A stretch of 64,000 nt of DNA from Cryptomeria japonica (taxonomy: Eukaryota; Streptophyta; Pinopsida; Cupressales; Cupressaceae): NCBI RefSeq assembly GCF_030272615.1, contig NC_081415.1, positions 264,463,925 to 264,527,924 on the forward strand, written 5' to 3'. The translations under genes were made by a program, and so were the position numbers. A model generated the notes under the pieces. It saw only the letters and a list, made by a program, of their open reading frames with translations, was not told the DNA's origin and searched no databases. Below are positions 10,508 to 21,232 of this stretch, one piece after another (the stretch's first letter is position 1; the number at the start of each line of letters is the position of its first letter).

Positions 10508-11777
10508 TGTGCATGTAAAATTCATCTTATTAACAAAGTAATCAATTAGAAGCAAAAAGGGAAATCATGAATCCCTTCTAATCAAAGAATTTAACAAACT
10601 AACAATGAAATGATACAACCAAGCAAAATAGGAATTATAAATGAATATCAATAAAAACTCCCTATTCTGTGACTGCATAGAACTTCCATTGCTCTTCTCC
10701 TCTTCGTGGTATGATGGCTCTCAGATATTGTGCTGGTAACCTGCAAGTGACACAAAGATTCAAAGTTCGTGATTATTGAAAATAGAGATTGGATGCTCAA
10801 TTTATAGAAAATTGGAGAGGATTGAAAGGTGGAACAGATTGATCAAGAGGTGTGAATTGAGGTGAACTCAAATGAAAATTGATAGTTGAACTGCTAATTG
10901 TAGGAGTGGAACTCAATAGATTGAATAGATTAATTGAGTCAATTGATTGAGAAAAAGCTAACTGGAAGAAGAAAAAGAATGATTGGTGGAAATAAAGAAG
11001 ATGACACAGAGAGCTTAATTTAGAAAAAGCTAACTGAAAGATGGAAATAGAAGTTGAAGAGATAAATGATTTAATTAATTGATTGATTTAATTAATTAAT
11101 TCAGCACGTGCTTGCATTTAGATTTAGATTTTCAATTTAATCTTTGCATGAGATATTTATTCAAATAATTGAATTTAATTTAATTCAATTTAGCATTTGA
11201 ATATATTTAGAACTTGACTTTGATTTTCAATTTGGTTTTTGAAATCATGCACATGTAATTGAATTTGGAAGAAATTAGAAGAATATGAAATTAAATGAAA
11301 TTATAATTTGGGGATTTGAAAATGGAAGAATTAAAAGAATTAATTAATTAAATAAATAATTTAAAGAAGCTATTTAATTATGTAGAAATGAACTTTAATT
11401 AAATAATAATGATTACTTAATTTAAAGGAATTAAATCACAATTAATTAAATAATAAATATTTAATTAATATTTAGAAAAGGGTTGAATGATTAGATAATT
11501 AGAGATAGAAATTGAATAATTAGTAATTTATTTAAATAATAAAGATTATTTAAATTGGGGAATTAACCATAATTAATTAAATAATAAATATTTAAAAAAT
11601 ATTTAGAAAATGATTAAATGATGATAGAATAAGAAAATAGAATAATTAGTAAGATTATGAGGAAATATGAAATTAGAAGAATAAGATTAATTAACTTAAT
11701 TAAATAATTAAATAATTATTTAATCAATTAGAGAAATAATTAGTACATGATTAATGAGACATTTTTAGGTGTCTACA
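10508..11777 (-). repeat. gypsy LTR2 (3' LTR, 1,270 bp)
   Basis: Read on the - strand from TGTAGACACC at 11777 to ..catgcaca at 10508. It lies head-to-head with LTR1 across only about six bases, forming an inverted repeat with arms of about 1.3 kb. It has one U3 tandem unit fewer than LTR1 and LTR3. Confidence 0.85.
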
Positions 11778-12465
11778 TTTGCCCCTCTTTGAGATAATGT
11801 CGAAACGACATTGTTTCAAAGAAAATGAAAAAATTCTGCCCCAGTATGCCCTGGTGATACTTACAGTGTAATGCCCCCTCGAGAGATTGTTTGTGCATTA
11901 AAGATATGAATGATCTCTCGAAAAAAAGAAGAATGTGAGATGAAAGGATAGAAGAATGGTTAGTTGATTAGAGATAGAGATAGGTGATGTGAAGATAATA
12001 TTGAGATAGAATATGAGAGAATGAACCTTAGAATGAAATAGAACAATGTTAGATGATAGAAAATGATTAAGAAAGAGACGATGAGAGAAGAATCAACAAA
12101 CTAGCAATAAACATATGAGATGAAAATGAAAATAAAATTGAATGAATCACAAACCTGTGTCACATATTTTATTGCATCAATATATATTCATCACCGAGCC
12201 TTATTATTTGAACAATGAAGCTTTAGCACATCAGGGTATAAGGAACCAAGATGCAAAGATATCTCATTGTAGAAACAAACACATGGCAGACAAGCATTAA
12301 ACAAAGAAAAAGATAATGCCCATCATGGCTCCTCTAGTCACTTGTGGACATCCTTGAGTAGCATAGAAACAATATCTATCGCCAAATGATAAAAGATAAA
12401 GATTGACCTAGACAAAATTCAGCAGCTATACTGACCTTGTGCCTTCGTTCTCAGTTGTTTGATGT
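11778..12465 (-). other. residual internal region of the short gypsy derivative
   Basis: 688 bp, non-coding by inspection. Near the LTR2 side it contains a purine tract and the block gccccagtatgccctggtga. The same blocks sit beside the LTR at 28910-29020. Similarity to gypsy B continues up to the LTR3 boundary (gtgccttcgttct). Confidence 0.75.
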
Positions 12466-13859
12466 TGTGCGCATGTAAAATTCATCTTATAAAAACAAGT
12501 AATCAATTAGAAGCAAAAAGGGAAATCACGAATCCCTTCTAATCAAAGAATTTAACAAACTAACAATGAAATGATATAACCAAGCAAAATAGGAATTATA
12601 AATGAATATCAATAAAAACTCCCTATTCCGCGACTGCGTAGAACTTCCATTACTTTTCTCCTCTTCGTGGTATGATGGATCTCAGATATTGCGCTGGTAA
12701 CCTGCAAGTGACACAAAGATTCAAAGTTCATGATTCTTGAAAATGGAGATTGGATGCTCAATTTATAGAAAATTGGATGAGATTGATTGAAAGGTGGAAC
12801 AAATTGATCAAGAGGTGTGAACTGAGGTGGGCTCAAATGAAAATTGATAGTTGAACTGCTGATTTTAGGAGTGAAACTCAACAGATTGAATAGATTAATT
12901 GAGTCAACTGATTGGGAAAAAGCTGACTGAAGGAAGAAAAAGAATGATTGGAGGAAATAAAGAAGATGACAAAGAAAGCTTAATTTAGAAAAAAGCTAAC
13001 TAAAAGATGGAAATAGAAGTTGAAGAGATAAATGGTTTAATTAATTGATTGATTTAATTTATTAATTTAGCATGTGCTTGCATTTAGATTTAGATTTTCA
13101 ATTTAATCTTTGCATGATATTTTAATTCAAATAATTGAATTTATTAATTCAATTTAGCATTTGAATATATTTAGAACTTGACTTTGATTTTCAATTTGGT
13201 TTTTGAAATCATGCACATGTGATTGAATTTGGAAGAAATTAGAAGAATATGAAATTAAATGAAAATAGAATTTGGAGAACTAGAAGAATCAATTAGTTAA
13301 TTAAATAATTTAAAGAAACTATTTAATTATGCTAGAAATGGACTTTAAATAAATAATAAAGATTATTTAATTTAAAGGATTAAATCATAATTAATTAAAT
13401 AATAAATATTTTATTAATATTTAGAAAAGGGTTGAATGATTAGATAATTGGAGATAGAAATTGAAAATTAATTTATATAAATAATAAAGATTATTTAAAT
13501 TGGGGAATTAATTAGAATTAATTAAATAATAAATATTTAATTAATATTTAGAAAATGATTAAAATGACTAGATGATTAGAGATAGAAATTGAGAATTAAT
13601 TTATTTAAATAATAAAGATTATTTAAATTGCAGAATTAAACATAATTAATTAAATAACAAATATTTAATTAACATTTACAAAAATGGTTAAAATGATTAA
13701 ATGATGAAAGAATAGGAAATAGAATAATTAGCAAGATGGTGAGGAAATATGAAATTAGAAGAATAAGATTAATTAACTTAATTAAATAATTAAAGAATTA
13801 TTTAATCAATTAGATGAATAATTAGTACATGATCAATGAGACATTTTTAGGTGTCTACA
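12466..13859 (-). repeat. gypsy LTR3 (5' LTR, 1,394 bp)
   Basis: Read on the - strand from TGTAGACACC at 13859 to ..catgcgcaca at 12466. TATA box on the - strand at about 12,770 (ttctataaattg). A 90-codon - strand ORF at 12609-12881 parallels the one in LTR1. Confidence 0.85.
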
Positions 13860-14737
13860 GAATGCACATGTATTCAGACACACTGCTTAGAGCTCACTTC
13901 TCAATTACAAATAAGGGCTAAAACCCGAAAGGCTCATTGCCTTAAAATATGATTATGTAAGGTAATATAAATATCTGAACTAGAAAGCAACATCATAAAT
14001 GCCAAAAATAGTTCCGGTTAAGCACAAAACATTGTATCTTATTCAACACTTCTATAATGCTTTGTTTTGATATTTTGCATCATACTGGAGCACAAATCCT
14101 CACCTTGTGCATGTGAAACTGCACACACCTATCAACACACTTCACACACACTTATCGATCTCTAAAATGATTAAATAAATCTATCTTATATAACTGCATC
14201 ACCAATTTAGGACTTCATCATGTCGGCCTGAAGAACGCATCATAAAATATGAAATGCGTATACAAGTCAACTCAAGTTGATCAAAACAAATCATGTGGAC
14301 TAAAACAAATTGTCCATACACTTCCCACATGTTGGCTCATCAACCTCAAACACATAAACACTCACCAAAATCGATCTGCAAGATCCGCATAATGAGTTTC
14401 CATGCGTTCTGCTAGTAAACACCGTTCTTACCAAAAACATGACTACCCGATCTTCCAACTTGCACAAAAATCATTACCGGAGGCCACAAATATAGAATAA
14501 GGCATATTATACATCCACAACGTATTTCCAAGATCCACAAAGAAAATAACTCAACCAAAATGATCCACTAACTAACAAACTATACACTCTATTGGATGAC
14601 CTGTTATTCTCTCCGGACCTCAGCAATACTCAATCAATCTTTCGAAATGATCAAAACATGAGTTGTGGATACCATATCTAATATGAGTTACCATCAGTGA
14701 CAACATCTAACCATACATGCAGTTTCTCTTTCCAACA
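13860..14737 (-). repeat. 5' LTR of element C, promoter-proximal piece
   Basis: Continues the split LTR (gaatgcacatg..) to ..tttccaaca, which on the - strand is the LTR start TGTTGGAAAG. It matches 2620-3416 of the 3' LTR. Bases 14738-14742 (ccctt) are the element C TSD. Confidence 0.85.
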
Positions 14738-14742
14738 CCCTT

Positions 14743-15138
14743 TTGATATCAAGGCTTTCTCTATACCAACTCCCTTTTCACTAATGTCTTTGAAAAATTG
14801 ATACAAGTCATGCACATGTTGTAAGCCATCTTAGGGTGAAATTTATCAATAAAGATGGTCACAAGATGCCTTTCAGAGGGTTTATAGGGAAGTCATGTAG
14901 AGAGAGCCTACCAGCATTGCAAATAGTCTACATGACTCTCTCCTCCCTTTTGTTTGGCATTGCACATATCCAATACATTGTATGAGTATTGAGCTACAAA
15001 CATTTCAAACAACTTTGTGAAAGTATTGGTTATTGTGCTATAAGGGATTCTTAATAATTATTCCAAAGCAAGGCCTCCTAGACTCTTAGGAAACAATCAT
15101 AAGAGATAGTCATCAGTATAGGCCACTTCTTGACAATC
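14743..15138 (-). pseudogene. gypsy A gag, second segment
   Basis: The - strand reads QEVAYTDDYLL, then LFPKSLGGLALE, LFEMFVAQYSYNVLDMCNAK and QKGGESHVDYLQCW. After a frame change it reads EKGVGIEKALISKG at the element C junction. This is the capsid-type core of Tat/Ogre gag; gypsy B gives the parallel text LMRLFLKSLQGIALE and SNFSHNIETLVTLMDLCA. Gag packages element RNA in virus-like particles. Stops and a frameshift make it inactive. It joins the N-terminal segment at 16731 once the insert at 15139-16724 is removed. Confidence 0.8.
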
Positions 15139-16724
15139 AGGTGCAGGGCACCTAACACTCCAAGCATACAATTTTGTTTCCTTCTAAAAGTTTTTGTGTT
15201 GTTTGTCATGATGTAATAATGGACCAACCATTTGGGACTCAGTACAGCCATGATTGAGTTGTCCAAGTTTTGGTTTTGTCATTTGTGTTTAGGATGCTGA
15301 CATCCTAGGAAGTTGTAATGGTAATGCTAATCACAGGAGTAGTATTCTAGATCTTTGTCATCATGTAATAGGTATTTATTGTAATGTGTTTAGGTCTTAT
15401 AGGCTGTTTGAGGACCTTTGGGATCCTTGGAATGCACTGGAATACAAAGTTGCAACCAAGGTGTCAAAAGATGTAAAAGTTGTTGAGCAATATTTTGCAA
15501 CATTTTGCAAAAGTTGCATTTTTTCATATTTGGAATTGAAAGTTGGTTGAAACAACTAAACCATCAGCATATATGCCAAAATATACTTCATTGTATGGGT
15601 TGGAGAATCTAGAATGTAAGAACAAGTTTGTGTTTTCAAGTAATCTTGGTTTTTCACCATTTTTGCCAGTTTTCATTGCTTTGGTACAGTTGAGTACGGA
15701 CGTGATAGAAGGATCTCATTGCAGGGCATGAGATTTTATTAAATTTACTTTCCAATAAGTTTTATTAGCAAGATTGGTTGTCTTTAGTTGTAGAGATATC
15801 ATATGTTCTTTGTAGCTAGGTGTGAAACCCTTGCAAGGTACGGTTTAAGATAAAAACGGCTCTAACCTGAGCATCCATTGATGGAACCTATTGAAATCAA
15901 GTGGAATTATAGGTTATGGTATGTGAATATTATTAGAGTAGTATTTTTTCTCTTTCAGGCCTTTGTGGAGGAGCTACAATGAAGCCCTAGGCTCACTACT
16001 AGGAGCTAGTGAGTTAGGATAGCAGGAGATGTGCATTTTAAGAACACATATGAATTGGTGGAGCCAGAACTAAGACATGTTTGGAAATCCCTATTAATTC
16101 CCTTCAATAATCCTCAATTTATTTGAGTAGGTTATTTGACTAGTGAAGCTTTCCAAAGACATCTTTCCTAGTCACCTGGGTAGGCCTAAACCCTTGAAAA
16201 TAGGGCATCTCTGGTTCCCATAGTTGCATGAAAAAACTAAATGAAATTTATTAATATTGTATGTAACCCAAAAAAGGGTATCCAAAACCATAATTTATTT
16301 GTGCCCTTGTTTGGGGAATTTTCAAACTAAGTCTTGAAAACTGGTCTAGGAGGGCTAATTCAATTAGGCCTGTTTGTAACCGATAGAGTCAAAGTGAGGT
16401 TGGAAAAGTTTTTCCATGAGACCAAAGGTGCTAAAAACACTAAAATACTTCAAATTCACTATTTGAATGCATTGGGAATGCATAGAATGAGTTGGTGTGT
16501 TATGATCCTTGCAAGAGTTGTTGGAGCCTTAAGAGTGGTGTGTAGAGATTGAGGTGGCAACCGCAATAGGAGGAGTTGATTGTCTAAGATCAGTGGCTAT
16601 ACCTTGGAGGTATAAATAGGAAAACCCCTACTAAGTGCCATTGGATGGGCTTGAGTAATTGAAGGGTGAGTAAGACAAATCAATCAAGAAGGTGATTAGA
16701 ACAAGCTCCAAGACTCTCTGCATC
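15139..16724. mobile_element. unclassified 1.59-kb insertion in gypsy A gag
   Basis: The gag reading breaks at MDC and resumes with QEVAY. The six bases acaatc occur at both edges (15133-15138 and 16725-16730), as expected for a target duplication. The insert has no long ORF; a TATA-like ggtataaatagg lies on the + strand near 16,614. The right end is ..ctgcatc, the left end aggtgcaggg. No terminal inverted repeat is evident. A solo LTR is possible, but the left end does not begin TG. Size and several internal blocks (an aaaagttgca-rich patch, ggc..agg..gaggcctaattc-like text) resemble the insert at 36430-38026. Confidence 0.6.
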
Positions 16725-16730
16725 ACAATC

Positions 16731-18304
16731 CATATATAATTCTTTGATTTGGTTGATGGGATCACCTTTCCATTTGTATTTATCAAATTTTGGAATTTCA
16801 AAGTGCTTATGAAAGGGTACTATGCTGATGGACTTATCAAATGGATATGGACAAAGGTCCTTGAACTTAAAGGTCTTTTCAACAAGTCTTGCACATCTTT
16901 CTTTAAGAGCCATTTTTATTTCCTCCCACTTAGGATTGATATGCCATGAAGCGGTTACACCAATGACATTAGATCTTGGTAGTGTAAACGGATTAGATGA
17001 CTATGATGGATAGATAGGTAGGAGGAGTTGGGTAAATGCAATGGCAAAAGTTTGTTGATGAGTGGGAGCTACCTTTTGATAGACATGAGGTGTTTGTGAT
17101 GTGTATGTAGGTTGTTGTTGTTGTTGTGGGGGTAGCGGTGACTAGTAAATGGTTGTTGGTTAGCAATGATATTGTGTATAAGAAGGCTAATATTGTGGCA
17201 GGTTTTGCTAGTAGGTGGGAAGAGATGGTGGTTTGTTATACATCTATTGAATAGTAGGTTGATATTGAATTAGATGGGAGGTTGGTTGCAATTGGCGTTG
17301 ATAATGTTGAGGAGCAACTAGTGTGGGTGTAGCTTGGGGATAATACATTGTCCAGTTAAGTATCTGAAGCAAGGACTAGAGGGTATATTGTTTATATATA
17401 GTCATTCTACCTTGAGGGATGTATATGATTTGGGTGATAGTCCCAATGGTAGGCATATCTATTTAGTTGACATAAGAAAGTGCAGATGCAGGTTGAGTTT
17501 GAGGTTGACTAACTGGAGGAGGAACATCAGTAGCTTATGGAGGTTGTGATGGAATGATGGTAGATTAAATGTCTAGCTAATAAGTCGAGACTTCATGTAT
17601 GTGTAACATAGCTTGGGAGAAGTGAAGGATGGTAGGTTGAGGTGCTATGGTTGACTAGGGGATGTGTGACAAAGAAGGGAGTGTAGTGACTAATTGTAAG
17701 ATCGGTTGGGATGTAGCAACCCATTGTGCCATCAAAATCTAAATGATGGAAGCAGGGGGTGGTGGAACAATAGCAAATGATGAAAGGAGAATCGAGAGTG
17801 GAGGAAAAGGAACAATGGGTCCAATCTAAGTAGGCCATGTGGATGGCATTCCATAGAGGAATGGGGACCATGAGGTTATGGGAGACTTTGTGAGACAGTT
17901 TGTGTGGTTTGCTGCAAAGAAGGACAACAAGGCACTGACAATGATAAGGGTGCGTGATATTGTTTCGAGATGGTATGGCTAACAAGTTGTGCACTTGTTG
18001 GTTGGGTATATTGAGGTAATGTCATGAGAAGTTGGGTGGAGGAAGCATTAGGATCCTTTATATGTTGGATAACAGGCTCTTTGCTTCAAGGATTGGAGAT
18101 TGGGTTCATATCTTGATGGGTCACATATCCTGGTGGGAGGGGTCTACCTTGTTGTAACAGACTAGCTAGGATTGCCTCATGATTGTTTTCAATTATTTAA
18201 GTAATCCTATCAGCATTACTAGCTTAGAAGTCTTCAAGGGACTATAGCACGAGGATCTCAAGATGATCTACCCAAACTTCTTCAGTCTGAGGAGGTTCGA
18301 ACAT
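16731..18304 (-). pseudogene. gypsy A gag, N-terminal segment
   Basis: A start is proposed at 18304 (MFEPPQTEEVWVDHLEIL). A long P/Q/S/T-rich stretch follows (about 18,100-17,000), typical of Tat-type gag N-termini. Then comes CPYPFDKSISIVPFHKHFEI, PKFDKYKWKGDPINQIKEL and YMDC (about 16,860-16,730), closely parallel to gypsy B HPYPFDHTIYM..KGKGDP. Stops and frame changes are frequent. The start is tentative because the N-terminus of this gag class is poorly conserved. Confidence 0.65.
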
Positions 18305-20009
18305 GGATTGTGTAAGCACCGCACCTAGAAAGGTGTAGAAATAATATTGTTGATCCCATTTTTATTTGAAAATGGGTTTGAGGAAAAGACATGAAAGGAC
18401 TAAATGATGCTAGAGTGATGGGTAATGAAAGAAAATGGCAAATATTAGACCAAGGATTATTAGACAATCGAGTGTGAATCAGAGAAGCACCTGATTAGGA
18501 TTGTGATGGATGAAAAGTATCACCTAGGACAGACCGATGGATTTCAATGACAAGAGAGTCGGTACTAGCCTAATCTTTGGATCGAGGTGATACAAAAAAA
18601 GCACAAGTTAAAGGACGTTGACTTCTAGGCATTGATTAGCTAAAGAAGGAAATAGGATAATGATGATGGATTAAGATGTATATGCTAATTAACTCATAAA
18701 ATTAATGTCAAAGATGATGAGGATGTTGCAACTATGCTGAAGTAGGGATCAAATGAAATGTGGGTGGAAGCCCTATAAGATGTCTAGTGAATGATCACCA
18801 AAGAGGAAGGATATGTTCACAAAAGAATTAAACTAGGACCAGGTTTGAGTTGTCCACATGGAGTAGGTGCCTTGTCACTTGTCTATTAAGATTACAATTC
18901 TACTAGAAAACAAAGTAGGTCGACTAGAAAACAACACGTATACATGGGACTATGGGAAGACTTAGACAAGGAACAAATTCGCCAATCAAAAAAGTGAATT
19001 TGCCAAACCACAAAGCGAGTCTATTGAACAAATATGTCTAAAATATGGATGAAAAGTAAAAATGACTATACTAAGTATGTTTGAATCCACCAACACAGGA
19101 CACAAGTCTCCTAAGATAATGTTCAAATCCATTGTATTAGGAGTGAATCAGCCAAAAAGATACACGAATCCACTGAAATGATATGTCGATCTGTCAGAAT
19201 GATAGGTGAATTCACTATGACATGACTACTAGGAAAAATGTGAATCCACCAGAAGACAAACCGGATCTGCTAATCAATGAAGATTGATAAAAACTTAGCA
19301 AATCCGTCGAACAACTAAACAAATCCACTAGACGAGATTAAGGACAAAAAAACACGAATCTCTTAAACTACAAAGTGAATCCACTAGACAAGGACTATAT
19401 GTAAATTTCATTGATCTACATAATGATATATCATATCTACTAGACTAACAATTTTTGGGCAAACTCGCACTTCTACTAGAAGACAGCAATTCCGCTGGGA
19501 CTATCAATGAGAAAAATTATGTTTCTGCCAAATGACAAGGCGATTTTGTTGGCCTAACAATGGGAAAATTTGTGGTTCTATTTAATGATAGGGTGGTTCC
19601 ATTGGACTTATGATGAAGGAATTCATGGTTTTGTCAAATGATAGGGCAGTTCCTCTAGGCTGACAATGGGTAAATTCATTGTTTTGTCAAATGACAGGAC
19701 AATACCGTTAGATTAACGAGGGGAATTTTTTTTGGTTCTACTGAATGACAGAGTAGTTCCACTAGACTAATGATGGGAAAATTCATGGTTTCACTGAATG
19801 AAAAGGTGGTTACACTGGACTAGCTTTTGAAGAAAGGACTTAAGAAATAAAATACTGAAAATAATGCATGCAAAGAATCTTACTCTGACTAGACTGAGGT
19901 ATGTGATTCACTAGATATCCACAAGAATATGTGCTAGAAATGCTAATAACCTAGCTAGACAAGTAGGAATACCTACTACACTAGGCCCACAACACAAGTG
20001 CTAATACTG
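18305..20009 (-). other. gypsy A untranslated leader
   Basis: Lies between the 5' LTR end (about 20010) and gag. No coding support. It contains loosely repeated (g/c)aatccactaga motifs at about 19,080-19,440 and a clear 54-bp tandem array at 19519-19835. Next to the LTR the - strand reads TAGCACTTGTGTTGTGGG, which could be a decayed tRNA-Asp-type PBS (intact form begins TGGCGCCGTTG). That match is weak. Confidence 0.55.
19519..19835 (-). repeat. 54-bp tandem array in the gypsy A leader
   Basis: Six degenerate units with starts near 19520, 19573, 19627, 19680, 19734 and 19788. Core on the + strand: ggttctactgaatgacag followed by ggcagttcca and attcat. The 54-bp spacing is a multiple of three, but stops occur in the units. 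Confidence 0.8.
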
Positions 20010-20034
20010 TATATGCCTAAATTCATCATTAATT
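20010..20034 (-). repeat. end fragment of the gypsy A 5' LTR
   Basis: On the - strand gatgaatttaggcatataca corresponds to the last bases of LTR3 (gatgaattttacatgcgcaca). It is cut off from the rest of the LTR (27602-28909) by element A, whose TSD taatt is at 20030-20034 and 27597-27601. Confidence 0.7.
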
Positions 20035-21182
20035 TGTTGGTATTTTGATGATGTTTAAGTTGTGATTGTCATTGATGGACACACTTATTTTATGTATGAG
20101 TTACTCTCCATTGGTAATATGTGTTGTGTTGTTCACACCGGTATTATATGCCATTGTATGTATAGTCTTTTTTATAGAAGACTATCAGTGTTTTGCAAAA
20201 GAAGCTTATTGATCATTGCGGTATGAAGACCTCAAAGAGGTATGAAGACCTCAAGTATAACGAGGACCCCTAGCGGTAGTTAATTCTTTTGATCAGAACA
20301 CTATGTTCCAGTTTTCCAGTCTTTATTCATTAACTGGTAATCAGTATACTATGTTAAACCGGTATAATTGTAAAGTGTGATGAGTTATCATCCACTAACA
20401 CTTTTGCGGTATTTCTGTGTCATGTTACCAAATGTGTCTATATGCACTGTACCTGGGAAATTGTAGTCTAATCTTATTGGACTGACATGAAATCAAATTC
20501 CTATATGAGGATATCATGTCTATGGTTTTGGAGTTGTTGATGTGTGTGAGTGTTGGAGAGTAGATTAGGTCTATAAAAAATAGGTATCTCACTACAGAGA
20601 TTGTGAGTGAAAAGGATAGAAGACTAAAGTAATGTTGAAATGCATTAACAGAGAACTATCAAGGATCTAATCAAGCATTCTATGCTACTTTCTAGATCAT
20701 TCACTTGTTGATTACTAATCTCTTTGACAAGTCTAAAACCCTTAACCGGGTAGGCCCAACCAAGCCTATTGTAAATCCTCTAACAAGGTGATTCACATTT
20801 GTGGATCTGAAATCCTTTAACAGGGTAGTCTTTAACATAACTTATCTCCTAACAGAGATCTGGATTCGTAATAGGATCTTATTTGGTGAAGAACATCGTA
20901 AGGCCTTAACCGCTTTGACCTTAACCGGTCTGGTTACTATTCTGCAGATAGTTGACTTGTGAGTTTTACTCAATGTGGATTCTTCCATTTGGGTTTCCAC
21001 ATCAAAATATCTTGTGTTATGGTGATTGTGCTTCTATGAGTGAATGCTCTATTTGCTATTTGGCTTGTTTGTGTTTTAACCGGTTTGTTGTTTAAATTAC
21101 TATGTTGGTCTGCAATAGAATTGCTTAAGAGTTTGACTAAGTTTTTGTGCATACTAATTCACCCCCCTCTTAGTATTCATCA
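20035..21182 (+). repeat. 5' LTR of element A (1,148 bp)
   Basis: TGTTGGTATTTTGATGATG .. cttagtattcatca. It contains several accggt-type palindromes and, in its 3' third (20740-20940), the recurring taac(c/a)(g/a)ggt motifs. The LTR pair differs mostly by transitions, so the insertion is not very recent. Confidence 0.9.
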
Positions 21183-21184
21183 AT

Positions 21185-21197
21185 TGGTATCAAAGCC
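21185..21197 (+). promoter_or_regulatory. primer-binding site of element A
   Basis: TGGTATCAAAGCC lies two bases after the LTR. It is one mismatch from TGGTATCAGAGCC, the complement of the plant initiator tRNA-Met 3' end used by many copia elements. Confidence 0.85.
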
Positions 21198-21232
21198 AAC
21201 CTTTCTACAAGTATAACCACTTGGAAGGAGAT

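Larger units (their letters stand above)
10508..13859 (-). mobile_element. short gypsy derivative: LTR - 0.7 kb internal - LTR
   Basis: On the - strand: 5' LTR (LTR3, 13859-12466), internal stretch (12465-11778), 3' LTR (LTR2, 11777-10508). The internal stretch ends with a purine tract (aaagaggggcaaa on the - strand) before TGTAGACACC, and aligns with the last about 780 bp of gypsy B (28910-29690). It holds no gag or pol, and no PBS is evident after LTR3. It is therefore a large internal-deletion derivative rather than a self-sufficient element. Flanks are aaatg (10503-10507) and gaatg (13860-13864), a near-perfect 5-bp TSD in the 5' LTR of element C. Confidence 0.75.
2393..14737 (-). mobile_element. 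non-autonomous LTR element C (with nested gypsy LTR cluster)
   Basis: A - strand element bounded by the 5-bp duplication ccctt (2388-2392 and 14738-14742). Order along the - strand: 5' LTR (14737-13865 plus 9102-8861, split by a later insertion), decayed PBS, ORF1 with zinc knuckles, spacer, ORF2, G-rich tract block, 3' LTR (3416-2393). Without the nested insert it is about 7.6 kb. No RT, RNase H, integrase or protease motif is visible. ORF2 has several frameshifts, so this is the most decayed of the four related copies and probably the oldest. It disrupts gypsy A gag. Confidence 0.8.

Noticed and set aside
14892-14948. Inverted repeat gtcatgtag..ctacatgac, possible terminator or small RNA hairpin
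   Set aside because: It falls within gypsy A gag coding sequence and the stem is only nine bases.
17593-17994. 133-codon His/Ser/Pro-rich - strand ORF considered as a separate gene
   Set aside because: It lies within the Pro/Ser-rich N-terminal part of gypsy A gag and is best read as a fragment of it.
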